In this document: piece by piece, positions 19,701 to 26,944 of the stretch | How the letters are laid out: each line of letters starts with the position of its first letter | Numbering within the stretch: the stretch's first letter is position 1 | Source: UBA6168 sp039819485 | GTDB taxonomy: Bacteria > Bacteroidota > Bacteroidia > Chitinophagales > Saprospiraceae | Assembly (NCBI GenBank): GCA_039819485.1 | Contig: JBCBRY010000038.1 | Location: forward strand, 5,372-69,371 | Direction: 5' to 3' | Length of the DNA stretch: 64,000 nucleotides | The notes under the pieces: generated by a model | What the model was told of the DNA's origin: nothing | Database searches by the model: none | The model's input: the letters and a program-made list of their open reading frames with translations, nothing else | Made by a program: the position numbers and the translations under genes

Positions 19701-19884
19701 CGGTGAAATGAAAGAAAAGTCTAAACCAACCCACAAATCAAGGGGGATGCAACTGGTCAACGAGCGGCTGGAGGTTTTACAGCAGGTAGATGAGATCAAT
19801 ATCAATATAAAAATTGAAGACCTTTACCCGGCACAAGAAGAGACGGGCACCGCTGTATGCATTGAATTACCAGAATTGGACTAA
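16729..19884 (+). CDS. Two-component propeller sensor histidine kinase (LytS-type kinase domain)
   Basis: I use the ATG at 16729 (MSSKYLYSMLVCQCLAMIVL), which begins a signal peptide ending near VLAQ; an in-frame ATG lies 8 codons upstream. The 1051-residue protein has a periplasmic beta-propeller sensor (residues ~20-740) with typical blades such as DSRGFVWIATDNGLNRY and NDGLIWIGTDEGLVSID, a Y_Y_Y domain (~745-800), one membrane helix (~801-821), and a His_kinase (PF06580) domain. The phospho-acceptor is His854 in QMNPHFVFNALGAIQ, and the ATPase boxes PFVENAINHG and EDNGVGR follow. This is the usual partner type for LytTR regulators, and one lies 294 bases downstream at 20179. It lacks the AraC output domain of hybrid two-component systems. 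Signal sensed: unknown. Confidence 0.9.
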   Translation: MSSKYLYSMLVCQCLAMIVLAQPQLESVQKFSFNEGLSDRAVRHVTRDSRGFVWIATDNGLNRYTGHAFEIYNSSSEPPFFIQENQIERIEEIAGQQLVLLNKRERPFIEIFDLEYCKSHVVELDSTSGILHKVKAVYPVKNGSVYVLTETASGYLLYKMDDSFQFEIFGKIDFPDKSVVGNVRMIKSKQGHFWIMDDQNGLVKYFPSTKKNERFTVSELHELTLPSSTSYVTSILHEDAGGRLWLALPFRNGLLNVNSDSGQLTKAAGFSERELYSQLWEDLTGKLIVGTFVSFGKLDHLYLVEKDGSIKDAQWILDIDDKVNHLAGRDFSYIIVLSTITGTYRITLHNSPVDWILADRQLEDGDWDNGISIRSITGDGTDNLYIARELNYWYKYSISKKKLEQIDVRDGNGKPISLWCNSNLVYDPAGYLWGGSCADDRGGLLHRLDIKTEIAKTFPIPNKVIQHIVRTASGELLLASGAMDADGLLLFFDPASEKLTEYFDADGTNPLTGKKPQFVALGNDGLIWIGTDEGLVSIDRNNRQSNLYNVANSQISNDNILVIHVDEQGKLLLGTRGGLSIFDVRNNTVRKFDTNSGLCNNTVCGILPDGQGNYFISTFYGLSFYDTKQHLFSNFYKDKGLSFNEFNRLSFYQDVNENYYFGTLNGINVFKKEDLMNLPGHRFSLQWTHIGKVDDDGQSQEWKSNFSAFDRISMNHNDDYYWLEFTLPHYHKSEENKYAVKLEGRDTAWQLLDNNPVYVLNRPPPGDYKLRIKASPATGTWQENELTLEVEVKEAFYQKAWFQIMMPVSVIFLSYAISMWFIGRIRKREEAQTQINKRFAELELQALQSQMNPHFVFNALGAIQYFIQKNNANAADSYLAKFAKLMRLFLESSKNKYISLAEEIKLLSLYVELEKMRFEEKFDYNIILDEELDIHSRELPSILIQPFVENAINHGLFHKKENGILNIKFQRTADNGLRCIIEDNGVGRRKAGEMKEKSKPTHKSRGMQLVNERLEVLQQVDEININIKIEDLYPAQEETGTAVCIELPELD

Positions 19885-20151
19885 TGGATAAATTATTCAA
19901 TCGAAGCTGTTTGAACAAGGATCAAAGAAATTGAAAGGGTTTGTATTTTAAAAAAAAACAATTGGCTGGCAATTTTCATTTACTGAATATCGAACAAAGA
20001 CTTTTTCTTTTTTCTATACCAAACATGTGAGTGGTTACCACAGTGACCAATTCGGAGAGGGTCTATAAATAAAAAACACATTATTTCAAGTTGTTCTGCT
20101 AAATTGAAGCATGGGCAGAACTCTCCCCAAATCAAAGCAGCGACAACTTGG

Positions 20152-20159
20152 TACATTTG
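20152..20159 (+). promoter_or_regulatory. Candidate Bacteroidota -7 box (TACATTTG)
   Basis: This matches the Bacteroidota -7 consensus TAnnTTTG exactly and lies 19 bases before the ATG of the LytTR regulator, leaving a short leader. No TTTG-like -33 box is visible at the usual distance. The motif is short enough to occur by chance, so this is tentative. Confidence 0.25.
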
Positions 20160-20178
20160 TGATTAAAAACAGGAAGAC

Positions 20179-20922
20179 ATGATTCGAGCCGTGCTGATCG
20201 ATGATGAATCGAAAGCTGTAGAAGTACTGAAGAATAAACTGCACACTTACTGCCCTGAAATAGAAGTCATTGGTACCGCCAGTACCACTGAAATGGCTTA
20301 CGACCTGATTACTGCCAATCACCCTCAGTTGGTCTTTATGGACATCGCCATGCCAAAAGAAAGTGGATTCGACCTGTTGCGCCGCCTTCCCAGTTTGAAT
20401 TTCGAGATAATATTTGTTACCGGTTTTGACAGTTTTGCGTTGGATGCCATAAAATTTTGCGCGATCGGCTATGTGCTGAAACCGATAGAAAATGAAGAAC
20501 TGATTGACGCAGTCGGCAAAGCGCAAAGAAGGATCGTTGAAAAAATGAACAATGAGCGAAACCAGCAATTGCTGGAAAACATGTTGAACCCCGGTAATTC
20601 CAGGAACCGGATTGGAATCCCCACCGAAACCGGCCTTGAGTTTATTCCCACCGAAGACATAGTCCGCTGCGAAGGATTTCAAAAATACACCAAAGTCATT
20701 GCCATTGGACGAAAAATCCTCCTGAGCTCCTACAATATCGGAGAATTCAGGAAGCTCCTGGAAAAATATGGGTTCTATGCACCGCACAAATCACATCTGA
20801 TCAACCTTCGCCACATCAGCAGGTATGATAAAGAAGGAACGGTTACGATGAGCGACAATTCCCATGTGCCTGTGTCGCGCAGAAAAAAACAAGAGTTCAT
20901 GGACAAGTTGACCCGGGTCTGA
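20179..20922 (+). CDS. LytTR-family response regulator
   Basis: A 247-residue two-domain regulator. Residues 1-115 are a receiver domain with the acidic pair Asp8/Asp9 (LIDDES), phospho-acceptor Asp55 (FMDIAMP), Thr80 and Lys100 (YVLKPI). Residues ~140-240 are a LytTR DNA-binding domain (EDIVRCEGFQKYTKVI, then YAPHKSHLINLRHIS and HVPVSRRKK). LytTR proteins bind DNA as dimers through beta-strands and are normally activated by a LytS-type kinase; the propeller kinase just upstream is the obvious candidate partner. The gene has its own 294-base upstream region with a candidate promoter and a terminator 245 bases downstream, so it may be a single-gene unit. The nqr operon lies next in the same direction, but control of nqr by this regulator is only a positional guess. 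Confidence 0.92.
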   Translation: MIRAVLIDDESKAVEVLKNKLHTYCPEIEVIGTASTTEMAYDLITANHPQLVFMDIAMPKESGFDLLRRLPSLNFEIIFVTGFDSFALDAIKFCAIGYVLKPIENEELIDAVGKAQRRIVEKMNNERNQQLLENMLNPGNSRNRIGIPTETGLEFIPTEDIVRCEGFQKYTKVIAIGRKILLSSYNIGEFRKLLEKYGFYAPHKSHLINLRHISRYDKEGTVTMSDNSHVPVSRRKKQEFMDKLTRV

Positions 20923-21166
20923 CCCCTCATCAAATGGCAGGTCCTATCATCCAACCAATAACATTTTTCCTTTCATCCGGCTTCGCTACCGTTACTCCTA
21001 CCAAAACTCCCGTTGCTCCGATTAAACTTTAGTTCTTATCCACTCTCTCCTAAATTTGCCACATACTTCACGACAACAGAGCTAATTTGACCCCTTGAAG
21101 CCACCAAAAATTAGATCCCATAAAACTTAAAGACATATAAGACCAAATGGATACAGAGCCTATAGT

Positions 21167-21199
21167 GTGCTGGGGATTCGTTCCCGGCACTTTTTTTTT
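21167..21199 (+). terminator. Intrinsic terminator after the LytTR gene
   Basis: GTGCTGGG (21167-21174) pairs with CCCGGCAC (21183-21190) with one G-T wobble, and nine T residues follow immediately. This is a textbook plus-strand intrinsic terminator. Confidence 0.75.
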
Positions 21200-21338
21200 G
21201 CCCGATGTGAAGCTTTCTTTAAAAGTCAACCTTTTCTTGCCTGCCGAAAAAGCACACCCGGACTATTTTGATTAAATCTAAATAAGTTTTTCCCGACAGT
21301 AAAAACCCTCCCTCATTCCCCTAAACGGAACCTTTTTT

Positions 21339-21346
21339 TAAATTTG
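21339..21346 (+). promoter_or_regulatory. Candidate nqr promoter -7 box (TAAATTTG)
   Basis: This is an exact match to the Bacteroidota TAnnTTTG box, located downstream of the preceding gene's terminator and ~265 bases before nqrA. The -33 region is not convincing, so the call is tentative. Confidence 0.3.
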
Positions 21347-21612
21347 CGGCAATTTTGAAAAAAGCCGCGAAATGCACCTACCAAATAAATAGTTGCGCTT
21401 CGTTCACTTTTCTTCTAAACCATTGAATGTGAGGGATTTGGAAATAAGGAATTCGTAGTTTTTAAGATTGAAGACCTCTCCTCTACCAAGCTAATTAAAA
21501 TTCAAAGCCTAGCACTAAAAACTTTTGATCGGGAGTTCCGTTACGTCAACAATCAAAAAACAACGCCTTAAGACGAATTACCACATAAATTTCAACCAAT
21601 CATCATTACAGA

Positions 21613-23253
21613 ATGAGAAAGGTTTCTATCAAGTTTATCCTGCTTACTACTTTCCTTTTCTTATCTCAAACCACATTTGCACAGGCCAACGATGCTGGCA
21701 ACAGCAACACCTTGATGATCGTGCTATTGGGTATTGTTACCCTGATTGCCTTTTCGGTCATTATGCAGGTAGCGGGCAACCTTCTTCGAATGGAAGCAAG
21801 CAAAGTTGGTGCGGATACGGAAAAGAGCAATTTTTCCATGTTGCCGGGTTTGAAAGATATTTTAAGCACTTCTAACCCCCGCTATGTTGGCGATGCGCAA
21901 GTGACCAGACTCAAACAAGGTTTCAACATCAACCTGGAAGGTGAGGCACTGTCCATTGTGAATAATGAGTATGCTTCCACCTTCGCCGTTCAGCCACCCA
22001 ATTTTAGAGGCATAGCCCCTATCCCAAAGGTCACTGTTGAGATCGGCAGCACAGTCAAATCAGGCGATGTCATGTTTCACGACAAAAAAGTGCCTGACAT
22101 CAAATATGTCGCACCTGTCAGTGGGGAAGTGATTGCCCTTAACCGGGGCGACCGGCGCGCCATTACTGAAATTGTCATCCTTGCCGATAAGGAACAGCAA
22201 TACCGGGAGCTGCCTGAGTTTGATTTGGAAAACAGCAACCGAGAACAACTGGTCAGTTTTTTAATGGAAACCGGAGGCTGGACTTTGTTCCGTCACCGTC
22301 CGTTTGATACGATTCCAGACGTACACGATGTACCAAGAGACATTTTCATCAGCACTTTCGACACGGCTCCGTTGGCACCAGACCTCAACCTCGTGGTGGA
22401 GGGCAACGGTGAGGCTTTCCAGAAAGGCCTGGATGTTTTGGGCCAGCTTACTTCAGGCAATGTACATCTCGGACTGAATGCTGGTGGTGAGAATGCACCT
22501 TCTTCCATTTTCACAGACGCAGAAGGAGTTGAAAAGCACTGGTTCAGTGGCCAGCACCCTACTGGCAATGTAGGCATTCAAATCCATCATATTGCACCAA
22601 TCACGCCCAAATGCTCTGTATGGACATTGGGTGTTCAAGAAGTCATTACGCTCGGGCGCATTTTTACCGAAGGTCGTTGGAATACAGAACGCCTGGTTGC
22701 TTTAACAGGAGGCGAACTCACCAATCCTTCCTACGTCCGCACCTTCGCAGGTGCAAATATGGGTGACCTGGTAAAGAGTAACCTGAGCAACGAGCACTCT
22801 CGACTGATCTCCGGAGATGTACTGTCTGGCCAGAAAAAAGGCAAGGAGAATTTCCTCAATTTTTACGATGACCAAGTCACCGTAATCGAAGAAGGTGATT
22901 ACTATGAAATGTTTGGGTGGCTACTGGCTGGCAAAGCGGTTCCTACTGCTTCAAATTCCATTCCCACTTCCGTTATTTTTTCAGACACCAAATACAAAGC
23001 AGATACCAATACCCACGGTGAAAAAAGAGCTTTTGTAGTGACTGGCCAATATGAAGCTGTGCTGCCTATGGACATTTATCCACAACACCTGATGAAGGCA
23101 GTATTGACCAATGATTATGAAAGAATGGAAGGACTTGGCATTCACGAACTGATCGAAGAGGACATAGCTCTTTGCGAATTTGTTTGTACTTCCAAACAGC
23201 CCCTGCAACAGATCCTGCGCACAGGACTGGACATGATGAATGAACAAGGATAA
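21613..23253 (+). CDS. nqrA: Na+-translocating NADH:quinone reductase subunit A with N-terminal signal peptide and membrane helix
   Basis: NqrA is the largely hydrophilic cytoplasmic subunit of the Na+-pumping complex implicated in ubiquinone binding and is usually ~445 residues. This protein has 546. Its core starts near residue 97 (VTRLKQGFNINLEGEA) and carries family phrases such as FNINLEGEA, GSTVKSGDVMF and MDIYPQHLMKAV. The extra ~96 residues hold a typical signal peptide (residues 1-24, ending TTFAQ), a short periplasmic stretch, a membrane helix around residues 33-53 and a linker. The predicted topology leaves the NqrA core in the cytoplasm, as required for function, but tethered. No ATG sits at the usual core start, so the extension appears genuine. 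This is the first gene of nqrABCDEF, all in one direction. Confidence 0.93.
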   Translation: MRKVSIKFILLTTFLFLSQTTFAQANDAGNSNTLMIVLLGIVTLIAFSVIMQVAGNLLRMEASKVGADTEKSNFSMLPGLKDILSTSNPRYVGDAQVTRLKQGFNINLEGEALSIVNNEYASTFAVQPPNFRGIAPIPKVTVEIGSTVKSGDVMFHDKKVPDIKYVAPVSGEVIALNRGDRRAITEIVILADKEQQYRELPEFDLENSNREQLVSFLMETGGWTLFRHRPFDTIPDVHDVPRDIFISTFDTAPLAPDLNLVVEGNGEAFQKGLDVLGQLTSGNVHLGLNAGGENAPSSIFTDAEGVEKHWFSGQHPTGNVGIQIHHIAPITPKCSVWTLGVQEVITLGRIFTEGRWNTERLVALTGGELTNPSYVRTFAGANMGDLVKSNLSNEHSRLISGDVLSGQKKGKENFLNFYDDQVTVIEEGDYYEMFGWLLAGKAVPTASNSIPTSVIFSDTKYKADTNTHGEKRAFVVTGQYEAVLPMDIYPQHLMKAVLTNDYERMEGLGIHELIEEDIALCEFVCTSKQPLQQILRTGLDMMNEQG

Positions 23254-23318
23254 AATTCATGATTTAAGATAGATAACTACTGAACATCCATCGTAAATCA
23301 TCAATCATAAATAGCTTA
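23254..23318 (+). other. Stem-loop in the nqrA-nqrB gap
   Basis: ATGATTTAAGAT (23259-23270) is the reverse complement, with one mismatch, of ATCGTAAATCAT (23290-23301). Both arms lie between stop and start, and the flanks repeat related A/T words (ATCATAAAT). It is the first of five stem-loops that occupy the five gaps of the operon. Confidence 0.55.
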
Positions 23319-24587
23319 ATGAACGATTTAATTGAAAAAATAAAAGGTTTTGAACCGGACAAAAAGAACAGTCCGTTTCTACATACCTTGTATGACGGCT
23401 TTTTCACTTTCCTCTACACTCCAAATTCTACAACAACCGGCAAAGGTGTTCATATCCGTGACCGGATGGACCTGAAGCGGACCATGGTGATCGTGGTAAT
23501 CGCTCTGCAGTTGTGCTATCTTTTTGGCACCTACAATATCGGTCACCAGCACTTTGTAGCATTGGGGCAGCACACTTCTTTTTTAGCAGCCATACATTTG
23601 AAATTAGTGTACGGGCTCATCCAAATCCTGCCAATTTTTATAGTCACACATGTGGTTGGCCTCGGCATTGAGTTTTGGTACGCAGCCAAAAAAGGACATG
23701 CTATCGAGGAAGGGTTCCTGGTTTCAGGAGCTTTGATCCCACTCATCATGCCGCCGGACATCCCACTTTGGATTTTGGCTTTGGCCGTAGCTTTCGCCGT
23801 TATCCTTGGAAAAGAAGCTTTTGGTGGCACCGGTATGAATATCGTCAACATTGCTTTGTTGGCAAGGGTCTTTGTATTTTTTGCGTATCCCACCACAATT
23901 TCAGGTGACCAATGCTGGATTTCCGGAATTGAGTTCGAAGGAGCCAAAGCCTTTGGTGAAACCTACGGCTGGGCCCACCAATTTTTCGACATGATATTTG
24001 GCTGGTTTGGAGGCGCTACCTTCGGGGCCGGAGGCATGCCGGTCGCTGACGGATATACAGGAGCCACGCCGCTCGGGCTTGCCCTACAGGGCTGGTCAAA
24101 CGTGACAGATGTTTATTCGCCCATGCAAATGTTCTGGGGAGCCATTCCCGGTTCCATAGGTGAAACGAGCAAGCCGCTCATCATTGTTGGTGCACTGATG
24201 CTGATCGGAGCAGGCATAGCCAGCTGGCGGATCATGCTTTCCTGCCTGCTGGGCGCTATTTTCATGGGGGTTGTCCTCAATGCTTGGGACTTCGATGTTT
24301 ACATGAATATTCCTTGGCAGTACCACCTGTACATGGGAAGCTTTTGGTTTGCCATGGCCTTCATGGCCACTGATCCGGTGACTGCCTCGGGAACCAATAC
24401 CGGCAAATGGATTTATGGCTTCTTCATTGGTGTTCTGGGCATCATCATCCGGGTAATGAACCCTGCATATCCAGAAGGCTGGATGTTGGCCATTTTATTC
24501 ATGAATGTCTTTGCCCCGCTAATTGATCACTATGTGATTCAGGCTAACATCAAACGCCGTATGAAACGTGTTAAACAAGTAGCTTAA
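23319..24587 (+). CDS. nqrB: Na+-NQR subunit B
   Basis: A 422-residue integral membrane subunit with about ten helices, homologous to RnfD. It carries covalent FMN on a threonine in the motif (S/T)GAT; here this is TGAT with Thr250 (DGYTGATPLGLAL). The central glycine-rich phrases GKEAFGGTGMNIVNIAL and the FALMATDPVT-like stretch AFMATDPVTASGTNTGKWIY are characteristic of the family. NqrB carries riboflavin and takes part in sodium translocation. The gene starts 65 bases after nqrA. Confidence 0.96.
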   Translation: MNDLIEKIKGFEPDKKNSPFLHTLYDGFFTFLYTPNSTTTGKGVHIRDRMDLKRTMVIVVIALQLCYLFGTYNIGHQHFVALGQHTSFLAAIHLKLVYGLIQILPIFIVTHVVGLGIEFWYAAKKGHAIEEGFLVSGALIPLIMPPDIPLWILALAVAFAVILGKEAFGGTGMNIVNIALLARVFVFFAYPTTISGDQCWISGIEFEGAKAFGETYGWAHQFFDMIFGWFGGATFGAGGMPVADGYTGATPLGLALQGWSNVTDVYSPMQMFWGAIPGSIGETSKPLIIVGALMLIGAGIASWRIMLSCLLGAIFMGVVLNAWDFDVYMNIPWQYHLYMGSFWFAMAFMATDPVTASGTNTGKWIYGFFIGVLGIIIRVMNPAYPEGWMLAILFMNVFAPLIDHYVIQANIKRRMKRVKQVA

Positions 24588-24663
24588 AGGTCTTTGGTTC
24601 CTGGTTTTGGGTTGCTGGTTCAACCTGCCCAAAACCAAAAACCAAAAACCAAAAACCAATATA
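24588..24663 (+). other. Stem-loop of GGTTTTTGG-type repeats in the nqrB-nqrC gap
   Basis: GGTTTTGGG (24603-24611) pairs with CCCAAAACC (24628-24636), and the stem can be extended using the repeated GGTT and AACCAAAAACC words on either side. The right side consists of about four ACCAAAA units running up to 24659. The same word family builds the nqrD-nqrE stem-loop. Confidence 0.6.
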
Positions 24664-25413
24664 ATGCACAGCAATAATTATATCTTAATGTACATCGTAG
24701 CCATGTCCGCCATAGTGGCAATGGCACTGGCACTGGCTTTCTCCGGTCTCAAACCCATCCACGATGCCAACGAAGCTGTTTTCAAGAAAAGGGATATCCT
24801 CAGTGCCATCAAGGGTCAGGTAGAAAATGAGATGGCCGTGGATGTTCTAAATGCACCTGCGGAAAAAGTATTTTCCATCTTTAAAGACAAAGTCAAGCAG
24901 GTCGTAATCGATGCCAATGGAGAAGTAGTGGAGGAAGGAGAAGGAGCAGGAGAAGAGAAAGGAGTAGCGGATAAAATTGACATGAAACAGGAAGAGAAGA
25001 AACCATTGGCAGATCGGTTGTACCCAGTTTATGTTTATCAAGGTGATGGGGAAAACATTTATCTGGTTGCCGTGCGTGGCAATGGACTTTGGGATAAGAT
25101 TTGGGCGACCGTGGCAATTAAGGAAGATTTCAATACCATTGCCGGAATATCCTTCGACCACGTCACGGAAACTGCAGGTCTCGGTGCAGAAATCAAGGAC
25201 AATGATGCCTGGAAAGCCAAATTCACAGGTAAAAAACTTTACAACGAGAATAATGATTTCGTCTCCGTTGCAGTCGTTAAAGGCGGTGTTAAAATACAAG
25301 ACCACCAAGTCGACGCAATCGCCGGTGCAACGATCACTTCCGACGGTGTAACCGAAATGATGAACCGTGGATTAAAAATCTACGAACCCTATTTTGAATC
25401 TTTGAAAAATTAA
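24664..25413 (+). CDS. nqrC: Na+-NQR subunit C
   Basis: The frame opens upstream within the intergenic repeat, but the natural start is the ATG at 24664 (MHSNNYILMYIVAMSAIVAM), giving 249 residues. One N-terminal membrane helix (residues ~7-27) anchors a periplasmic FMN-binding domain. The covalent FMN attachment threonine is Thr223 in AGATITSDGV, equivalent to SGATLTS in Vibrio. Family phrases GNGLWDKIWATVAI and ETAGLGAEI are present. Residues ~85-110 are a very acidic and lysine-rich linker (VVEEGEGAGEEKGV) not seen in the Vibrio protein. NqrC relays electrons between the Fe centre of NqrD/E and NqrB. Confidence 0.95.
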   Translation: MHSNNYILMYIVAMSAIVAMALALAFSGLKPIHDANEAVFKKRDILSAIKGQVENEMAVDVLNAPAEKVFSIFKDKVKQVVIDANGEVVEEGEGAGEEKGVADKIDMKQEEKKPLADRLYPVYVYQGDGENIYLVAVRGNGLWDKIWATVAIKEDFNTIAGISFDHVTETAGLGAEIKDNDAWKAKFTGKKLYNENNDFVSVAVVKGGVKIQDHQVDAIAGATITSDGVTEMMNRGLKIYEPYFESLKN

Positions 25414-25497
25414 TTCATTGTTGATTGTTAATTGTTGGTTGTTAAATTTTGCAACAATCTTCAATCAAGAATTAACAATAATTAATCTCTAAATAAA
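25414..25497 (+). other. A/T-rich stem-loop in the nqrC-nqrD gap
   Basis: The left side (TTGTTGATTGTTAATTGTTG) and the right side (AATCAAGAATTAACAATAAT) are approximate reverse complements built from short TTGATTGTTAATTG-like words. Pairing is imperfect but extends over most of the 84-base gap. Confidence 0.5.
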
Positions 25498-26193
25498 ATG
25501 GCAGAAACTGCAACGCAAACGGTTCAAAAAGAATCGTTGTTTGGAAAAAAAGAGCGGAAACTTTTAGTTGACCCGCTTGATGACAACAACCCGATCACAG
25601 TACAAGTACTGGGTATTTGTTCTGCATTGGCGGTAACGTCGATGGTAAAGCCGGCTTTCATCATGGCACTCTCGGCCACCTTTGTGATGGCCTTCTCAAA
25701 CCTGGCCGTTTCGGTTCTTCGTAAAGGCATTCCCAAACAGGTCAGGATGATTGTTCAATTGGTCATCATCGCTTTCCTTGTGACCATCGTTGAGTTAGTC
25801 TTAAAGGCAGCCAGTTATCCGATCTGGAAACAGCTATCTGTTTACATTGGTCTGATCATCACCAATTGTATTGTGATGGGACGTTTGGAAGCCTTCGCAA
25901 TGGCCAACAAACCCTGGCGCTCGTTTTTGGATGGCCTCGGCAATGGTGCCGGGTACGGTATCATCCTGTTGATGGTTGCTGCGGTACGAGAAGTATTTGG
26001 AAAAGGCAGCTTCGCCGGGTTCAAGTTGATCGGCAATACACCTGAATATCTGATCGACACGACTTCGAACGCTTTGTTCAGTTGGTATCTGCCAAATGGC
26101 GTAATGGTGCTCCCGGCAGCTGCGTTGTTCGTCATTGCTGTCATCATCTGGATACAGCGTGCCCGCAACCGTAAACTGATAGACATTAGCTAA
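25498..26193 (+). CDS. nqrD: Na+-NQR subunit D
   Basis: A 231-residue membrane protein with six helices, homologous to RnfE. Typical family stretches are NPITVQVLGICSALAVT at residues ~30-46, GLIITNCIVMGRLEAFAM (~117-134) and LDGLGNGAGYGIILLMV. The cysteine in the ITNC motif belongs to the pair that, with NqrE, binds an intramembrane iron centre. The N-terminal ~28 residues (MAETATQTVQKESLFGKKER) are polar and cytoplasmic. Confidence 0.96.
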   Translation: MAETATQTVQKESLFGKKERKLLVDPLDDNNPITVQVLGICSALAVTSMVKPAFIMALSATFVMAFSNLAVSVLRKGIPKQVRMIVQLVIIAFLVTIVELVLKAASYPIWKQLSVYIGLIITNCIVMGRLEAFAMANKPWRSFLDGLGNGAGYGIILLMVAAVREVFGKGSFAGFKLIGNTPEYLIDTTSNALFSWYLPNGVMVLPAAALFVIAVIIWIQRARNRKLIDIS

Positions 26194-26281
26194 ATGGTTT
26201 TTGGTTTTTGGTTTTTGGTTGCTGGTACAAACATATGACAGGAACCAAAAACCAGAAACGAAGAACCAAAAACCATAAGAA
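26194..26281 (+). other. Stem-loop of GGTTTTTGG-type repeats in the nqrD-nqrE gap
   Basis: Three to four tandem GGTTTTT units follow the nqrD stop, and the segment before nqrE contains matching AACCAAAAACC words (for example GAACCAAAAACCAGAAAC and GAACCAAAAACCATAAG). They can form a stem of about 25 bp with interruptions. The phrase TTGGTTGCTGGT is shared with the nqrB-nqrC gap, so these two hairpins belong to one sequence family. Confidence 0.6.
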
Positions 26282-26890
26282 ATGGGCGAATTACTAAATA
26301 TATTCCTCAAATCCGTATTTATCGAGAACATGGTGCTGTCCTATTTTTTGGGCATGTGTTCTTTCCTTGCGGTATCTAAATCTGTGAAAACAGCGGTTGG
26401 TCTGGGCGCTGCGGTCATCTTCGTTTTGACATTGACGGTTCCGATCAACTATTTTATCAATTATCAAATTCTGGGCGAAAACGGCTTGTTCGGAATGGAC
26501 TTGACCTTCCTGCGGTTCATCCTGTTCATTGCCACCATTGCAGCAACCGTACAGCTGGTCGAAATGGTCGTGGAGAAGTTCTCTCCATCTCTTTACAATG
26601 CATTGGGTATTTTCTTGCCACTCATCACTGTAAACTGTGCGATCCTGGGTGGAGCATTGTTCATGGTTGCCCGTGAATATAATGCCGCAGAAGCAGCCAC
26701 CTTTGGATTTGGTTCTGGTTTTGGCTTTTTCATCGCCATTGTACTGATGGCCGCCATTCGTGAAAAGATCCGCTACAGTGCCGTTCCGGGTCCGTTGCGC
26801 GGCCTGGGCATGGCCTTCCTCATTACTGGGCTGATGGGTATGGCTTTTATGGGACTGATGGGCATAAACCCTGCTACTTATTTTCAGTAA
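26282..26890 (+). CDS. nqrE: Na+-NQR subunit E
   Basis: A 202-residue six-helix membrane protein, homologous to RnfA. Conserved phrases are ENMVLSYFLGMCSFLAVSKS (residues ~16-35), PLITVNCAILGGALF (~116-130), and AAIREKIRYSAVPGPLRGLG. The cysteines in MCSF and NCAI match those that ligand the shared iron centre with NqrD. The start is unambiguous, since the ATG at 26282 directly follows the hairpin. Confidence 0.96.
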   Translation: MGELLNIFLKSVFIENMVLSYFLGMCSFLAVSKSVKTAVGLGAAVIFVLTLTVPINYFINYQILGENGLFGMDLTFLRFILFIATIAATVQLVEMVVEKFSPSLYNALGIFLPLITVNCAILGGALFMVAREYNAAEAATFGFGSGFGFFIAIVLMAAIREKIRYSAVPGPLRGLGMAFLITGLMGMAFMGLMGINPATYFQ

Positions 26891-26944
26891 AACTAACTTA
26901 GGGGGTAATTTGAAATTGCCCCCTAAGTTTTAAGAACTACTAAA
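26891..26944 (+). other. Near-perfect 17-bp stem-loop in the nqrE-nqrF gap
   Basis: AACTTAGGGGGTAATTT (26895-26911) pairs with AAATTGCCCCCTAAGTT (26913-26929) with a single G-T wobble and a minimal loop. It is not followed by a T-run and nqrF continues 15 bases later, so a processing or stability role is more likely than full termination. Confidence 0.75.

Larger units (their letters stand above)
20923..21612 (+). other. 690-base intergenic region upstream of nqrA
   Basis: No gene is supported here. The region holds an intrinsic terminator (21167-21199) for the LytTR gene. Two exact TAnnTTTG boxes are present: TAAATTTG at 21051-21058, which has TTTAG about 19 bases upstream, and TAAATTTG at 21339-21346. 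Either could drive nqr; the second lies after the terminator and so is the better placed, leaving a ~260-base 5' leader. I could not recognise a riboswitch fold in that leader. Confidence 0.5.

Noticed and set aside
21525..21875. Plus-strand 116-codon frame overlapping the start of nqrA
   Set aside because: It overlaps the signal peptide and membrane helix of nqrA in another frame and has no family similarity.
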